Shown here in pieces: positions 18,190 through 21,552 of a stretch of 21,552 nucleotides of DNA. Source of the DNA: Amphimedon queenslandica (Eukaryota; Porifera; Demospongiae; Haplosclerida; Niphatidae). A program made the translations under genes and the position numbers. The notes beneath the pieces are model-generated. The model was not told the DNA's origin, made no database searches, and worked only from the letters and a program-made list of their open reading frames with translations. The first letter of the stretch is position 1. Each line of letters opens with the position of its first letter. The stretch lies in the NCBI RefSeq assembly GCF_000090795.2, contig NW_003546247.1, positions 119,307 to 140,858 on the forward strand. The letters are read 5' to 3'.

Positions 18190-18475
18190 ATGGTTGAAGT
18201 TATTCCAGAGAATGTGAATCATGCCTCTAATAGTGAATGTGTCTGTTTAGCCAGTATTAAGCGGTATTTTACTAGTGATGCTTGGAAAGTGGTATTGGAT
18301 GTTGTTCAACAGATGAAAGTGAAGCGTGTGTATTATTGTCCTGTTAGCAAGAAATTGATGACTCTAAACATGACAGTGATAATTGTAATTATGTTTAAGC
18401 TGGTTACATCTCATATGTTGTGGATTGATGAAGGTTCCCAAGAAAAGACTGTGGTTTTGTCAAAGTTGTAAATAG
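18190..18475 (+). pseudogene. PHD-like zinc finger C-terminus of the same remnant
   Basis: An open frame reads MVEVIPENVNHASNSE, CVCLASIKRYFTSDAWKVVL and DVVQQMKVKRVYYCPV. After two one-base shifts it reads DDSKHDSDNC and finally SWLHLICCGLMKVPKKRLW with FCQSCK, ending at TAG 18473-18475. Cys pairs, then W-L-H-x-x-C-C-G-L, then L-W-F-C-x-x-C is the layout of a PHD-type finger (H-x2-C in the middle, final C-x2-C after Trp). PHD fingers often read chromatin or act in ubiquitin/SUMO ligases. It follows the WRKY/GCM1-like block after about 250 bp of intron-like sequence. The catalytic middle expected of a transposase is absent, so an internal deletion is likely. One residue of the first Cys pair is Ser here. 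Confidence 0.55.
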
Positions 18476-18666
18476 TTTTGATGCAGTTTCATTCATTTAT
18501 TCATTCATAAAAATATTAATAATAACTAATCATAATCTGAAATAGTAGGTAGATGGGTGTGTCTCTCGTTAATTTAATGATATTCATACACATACAGTTC
18601 AATAGTAATATTATTAGCGTGCAGAATGTCGCATCACTAAACAGTGCCTTTCTTATTTTTTGGTAG

Positions 18667-19072
18667 TTTATGGATTATGATGAGAATGGAGTTCCTCTTC
18701 CGCCACTTGCTGGAAATGGAGGGCCTCCACCACCACCACCTCCTGAAGGCCCGCCACCACCACCACCACTACCGGCAGTAGCTGGAGGCCCGCCACCTCC
18801 AGCACTACCAGTAGCTGGAGATGGAGAGCCTCCACCACTACCTCCAGGTGGCCCGCCACCACCACCAGCACTACCGGCAATAGCTTGAGGCCCGTGGCGC
18901 CACGTCCACCACCACCATTTGCTGCAGGCCTGCCACCTCCACCACCACCTCCAGTAGCAATCTCTTGACCTAGAGGCCTGCCATCTCCTAAAGCTCCACC
19001 TGGAAAGGCAGCTCTGCAGCAGCAGAGACAAAACATTTTTTGGCAACTTTGCAAAGTGAATCATCAAATTTA
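18667..19072 (+). pseudogene. Polyproline (FH1-like) tract, broken exon
   Basis: A strong acceptor (TTTTTTGGTAG) precedes MDYDENGVPLPPLAGNGG, then runs of 4-7 prolines separated by Gly/Glu/Ala (GGPPPPPPPEGPPPPPP) up to TGA at 18886. One base later in phase the proline reading resumes (PRPPPPFAAGLPPPPPPP), has TGA near 18965, and continues LPSPKAPPGKAALQQQRQ to a stop near 19070. Such tracts occur in formin FH1 regions, WASP-family proteins and other actin regulators, where they bind profilin and SH3 domains; nothing here identifies which. It could be a pseudo-exon, or an exon ending at an unseen donor before the first stop. The first 18 bases recur at 17022. Confidence 0.5.
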
Positions 19073-19129
19073 AAGATTTAGAAATAATCTGCAGTACGAT
19101 TTTAATCAACTCTCTCTTCATTTTACTTT

Positions 19130-19219
19130 AGTACAATAATATTCCAAAAGCCAGGCCTTCAAGAGGCCGTAGGGGCAGGTGCAGGAGGAACACCTATACT
19201 AAGAACTATAACATTTATT
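19130..19219 (+). other. Possible short Arg/Gly-rich exon
   Basis: ACTTTAG ends at 19130, and the frame after it is open: YNNIPKARPSRGRRG, then RCRRNTYTKNYNIY and TAA. It could be the last exon of the gene that carried the polyproline tract. Support is only the acceptor-like site and composition. Confidence 0.25.
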
Positions 19220-19410
19220 AATTAGATCTACATGTAAAAAGATAACTTTTTTCCTTAATTACAACATGATAAAAAGTCAAAGATCTTTCATCGTAAAGCC
19301 AAATTAGAAAGTACAATAGAAATGTTCAAGATTAATAGTGTTCAATGAGGCAAAACCATTTCGAATACTTGAGCTTCAATCATCCTACGACGTGATTTAC
19401 ATAACATATA

Positions 19411-20045
19411 ATGAGTAAAAAAATACTTACAGTAACTGTGGCCGTGATTAATGAGATAATCATGAGAAGAATTATAGCCTTGGATCATAATCTATAACAC
19501 AATAATAAGAAAATATGGGATCTCACAATATTCTATCTTACTATGTATTCAATTGCTAAGATTATGCTGATATTAAACCTGTGAAGGTGGAAACTGGCCC
19601 ATCATCCAGTGTGAAAGAACAACTAATGAAAGAACTACAATGATACAAAATGTTACAATGATTATTATTATTAGAATTAAATTTAGTTACCACAAAGAAA
19701 ATCAGACAATAGCCTTATACATTCACAATGGTATGAAAGTATTACATTACACCTTATTGCTGAATCATTAAATAATATGCAGCGGTTACTACCTAAAAGC
19801 AAAGTAAAAAAGAAACATCATCAACATCAAGCAATGTAAACACACAGGATATATATGATATACTAAATATGTACATGTATATGCATGATATAACTTATGT
19901 TTGTCACAAACATACTTTACAAACCATTAAAATGATACATCTGCTCAAAAAGAGAAATAACCCTTCACATTTTAAATCTCTTTCCAAGTCTGACCTTATT
20001 CTTTAACACCACATTACAGTCCTTGTGTAAAATATGTACCTGTGC
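19411..20045. repeat. Diverged segmental duplication, copy 1
   Basis: Shares ordered landmarks with 20390-20868: CTGTGGCC...TTAATGA, ATCTCACAATA, TTGCTA then AAACCT, and CTTTAACACCACATTACAG with CCTTGTG. Copy 1 is longer, mainly in its middle. No coding frame is seen. Confidence 0.7.
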
Positions 20046-20389
20046 AATTATGAATGTGAATTAATAAATACAGTAACAAAATAAGAGTAGAATATATACT
20101 TTTAGCAACAATTGATATACATATGACATGTTTAGCTCCACAATGCATATTAAACTCTGATTGAATCCTACATGTATATATACATACAGTGTACATGTAA
20201 TTTAAACATACAGAGTTCAATTGGCTGACTCATGTCATCCTGAATTAAGTTTTATTTACGAGACCTTCATTGTGCAAATACACATTAATAGACCACATGA
20301 ATACATTCCAATGTGCAAACAATTATTTTTGTATTGTTAATGGCAATCAATAAAAGATGCGTTGGCAAGCTTTCATTTATATTGACTGA
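20046..20389. other. Spacer between duplication copies
   Basis: AT-rich, no gene. It contains several TACATGTA-type words, including a cluster near 20169-20199. Confidence 0.45.
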
Positions 20390-20868
20390 AGAAAGTACTT
20401 ACTGTGGCCATTATTAATGATAATAATCAAGCTAATCTACAGTATGTAATAACAAAAATACATAAGACATCTCACAATACTCTCAGTCTTAATACATATT
20501 CCATTGCTAGGACTACAATAATATGAAACCTATACAGATGTAAACTGGCACCTATTACAGCATGATACAACTACTGACAAGGAGCTGCAAGAAAACATTA
20601 AAAAAGAAATTAATTTAGTTTCGACAATCTAAATCCAGAAATGCCTTTAATTATACTTCGCATTCCAATATCAAGCAAAAGTATTGTTGAAACAGCAAAT
20701 CATTTTCAGCTGTAATTACCTGTAAAGCATAGTAATAGAAATGTATCAAAAGCAAGCTATGTAAACTCACAGGCTAATAATAACAATAGCACTTACCAAT
20801 CACATGAAACCTCAGTCTTTAACACCACATTGTAGTCCTTGTCCTTGTGCCAAGTACATAAGTACCTA
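20390..20868. repeat. Diverged segmental duplication, copy 2
   Basis: Corresponds to 19411-20045 with about 150 bp less sequence. The end CTTTAACACCACATTGTAG at about 20817 matches 20001. It abuts the 178-bp satellite directly. Confidence 0.7.
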
Positions 20869-20869
20869 T

Positions 20870-21552
20870 AAAAGGTATGTATGTGACATGTGTACATGTA
20901 GTTTCAAGTCTTACCTAGCAAGCCTGAGGTCACTGGCAAAGTCAATGTGTCTATCCTCTGTGTACCGCCATGTGTATATGTAATAGCACATAAGTAGTCA
21001 CGATTAGCTAATATCATATCAGATTCACTTTGTAGCATAGATAACCATTGGTATTGATGACATTAATGTGTACATGTAGTTTGAAGTCTTAGTTAGCAAG
21101 CCTCAGGTCAATGGCTAAGGCAATGGGTGTATCCCATGTGTATAGCCATGTATATATGTATTAGCACATAAGCTGTCATGAAGAGCTGATATAATATCAG
21201 ATTCACTGTGTAGCCTAGATAATATTTGGTATTGATGACATTAATGTGTACATGTAGTTTGAAGTCTTAGCAAGCAAGCTTGAGGCCACTGGCTAAGGCA
21301 ATGGGTTTATACCATGTGTACAGCCATGTGTACATGTATAAACACATAAGCAGTCACGTTGAGCTGATATATAATCAGATTCACTTTGTAGCACAGATAA
21401 CCATTGGTATTGATGACATTAATGGGTACATGTAGTTTCAAGTCTTAGCTAGCAAGCCTGAGGTCACTGGCTAAGGCAATGTGTCTATCCTCTGTGTACA
21501 GCCATGTGTATATGTAGTAGCACATAAGCAGTCACGATGAGGTCATATAATA
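20870..21552. repeat. 178-bp satellite array running off the right edge
   Basis: TGTACATGTAGTTTSAAGTC starts at 20891, 21069, 21247 and (as GGTACATG...) 21425, exactly 178 bp apart each time. Within each unit the same blocks follow: AGCAAGCCTGAGGTCA-like, CCATGTGTATATGTA-like, AGCACATAAG, ATCAGATTCACT and GGTATTGATGACATTAATG. Copies differ by roughly one base in ten by eye. The array holds at least 3.7 units here and is cut by the window end. Confidence 0.95.

Noticed and set aside
18668..19121. Long minus-strand open frames rich in Gly, Trp or Val across the polyproline tract
   Set aside because: They are the antisense of CCA/CCT repeats; the plus strand has an acceptor site and a sensible proline-rich start.
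1..21552. tRNA, rRNA and CRISPR arrays
   Set aside because: I looked for tRNA T-arm words, rRNA-like conserved stretches and regularly spaced short repeats; the only regular arrays are the 74-bp and 178-bp tandem repeats, which have no spacers.

Overview
The window looks like non-coding and repeat DNA from an invertebrate animal. It is very AT-rich, has animal-type transposon families, and has intron-like splice signals (pyrimidine-AG acceptors, GTAAG/GTAAAT donors). There is no operon structure, Shine-Dalgarno pattern, tRNA, rRNA or CRISPR array. A marine sponge is my best guess, from the set of transposon families and the repeated palindrome TACATGTA, but the species cannot be proven from sequence alone. 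I find no intact full-length gene. The only open frame without an internal break is a protein C-terminus entering from the left edge.

Left part (1-5280). A truncated gene end (3-251) is followed by a decayed hAT-type element with a BED zinc finger on the minus strand (about 446-1154). Next is a spliced-looking pseudogene on the plus strand (1309-2286, perhaps with a further exon to 2430). A broken Tc1/mariner transposase on the minus strand (2760-3990) is split by a 229-bp inverted-repeat element. The stretch 3991-5280 holds no convincing gene.

Middle (5283-9899). A large decayed Mutator-like transposase gene on the plus strand starts with a possible 5' exon, then a Cys-rich ribbon that is interrupted by a second copy of the same inverted-repeat element. 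It continues with the transposase core, a Ser/Pro/Thr-rich linker built from degenerate repeats, and an OTU-type cysteine protease domain. Predicted catalytic residues are changed in both enzyme domains. A 74-bp tandem repeat follows.

Centre-right (9900-16100). A segment of about 500 bp occurs twice, at 11528-12028 and at 12923-13241 continuing in 15918-16100. The second copy is split by a 2.7-kb hAT element (13242-15917) carrying a dead ZMYM/TTF-zinc-finger type transposase. The first copy preserves the empty insertion site, so the element boundaries and the 8-bp target can be read from this one window.

Right part (16100-21552). This holds AT-rich inverted repeats and a near-tandem 450-bp duplication. 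A second remnant, with a WRKY/GCM1-like (FAR1/ZSWIM-like) N-terminus and a PHD-like C-terminus, lies at 17486-18475, followed by a polyproline exon-like tract (18667 onward). A diverged segmental duplication (19411-20868) leads to a 178-bp-period satellite that runs off the right edge. Overall this is a transposon graveyard next to a tandem-repeat array. The genes do not work together as a pathway; their relations are nested insertions and duplications.
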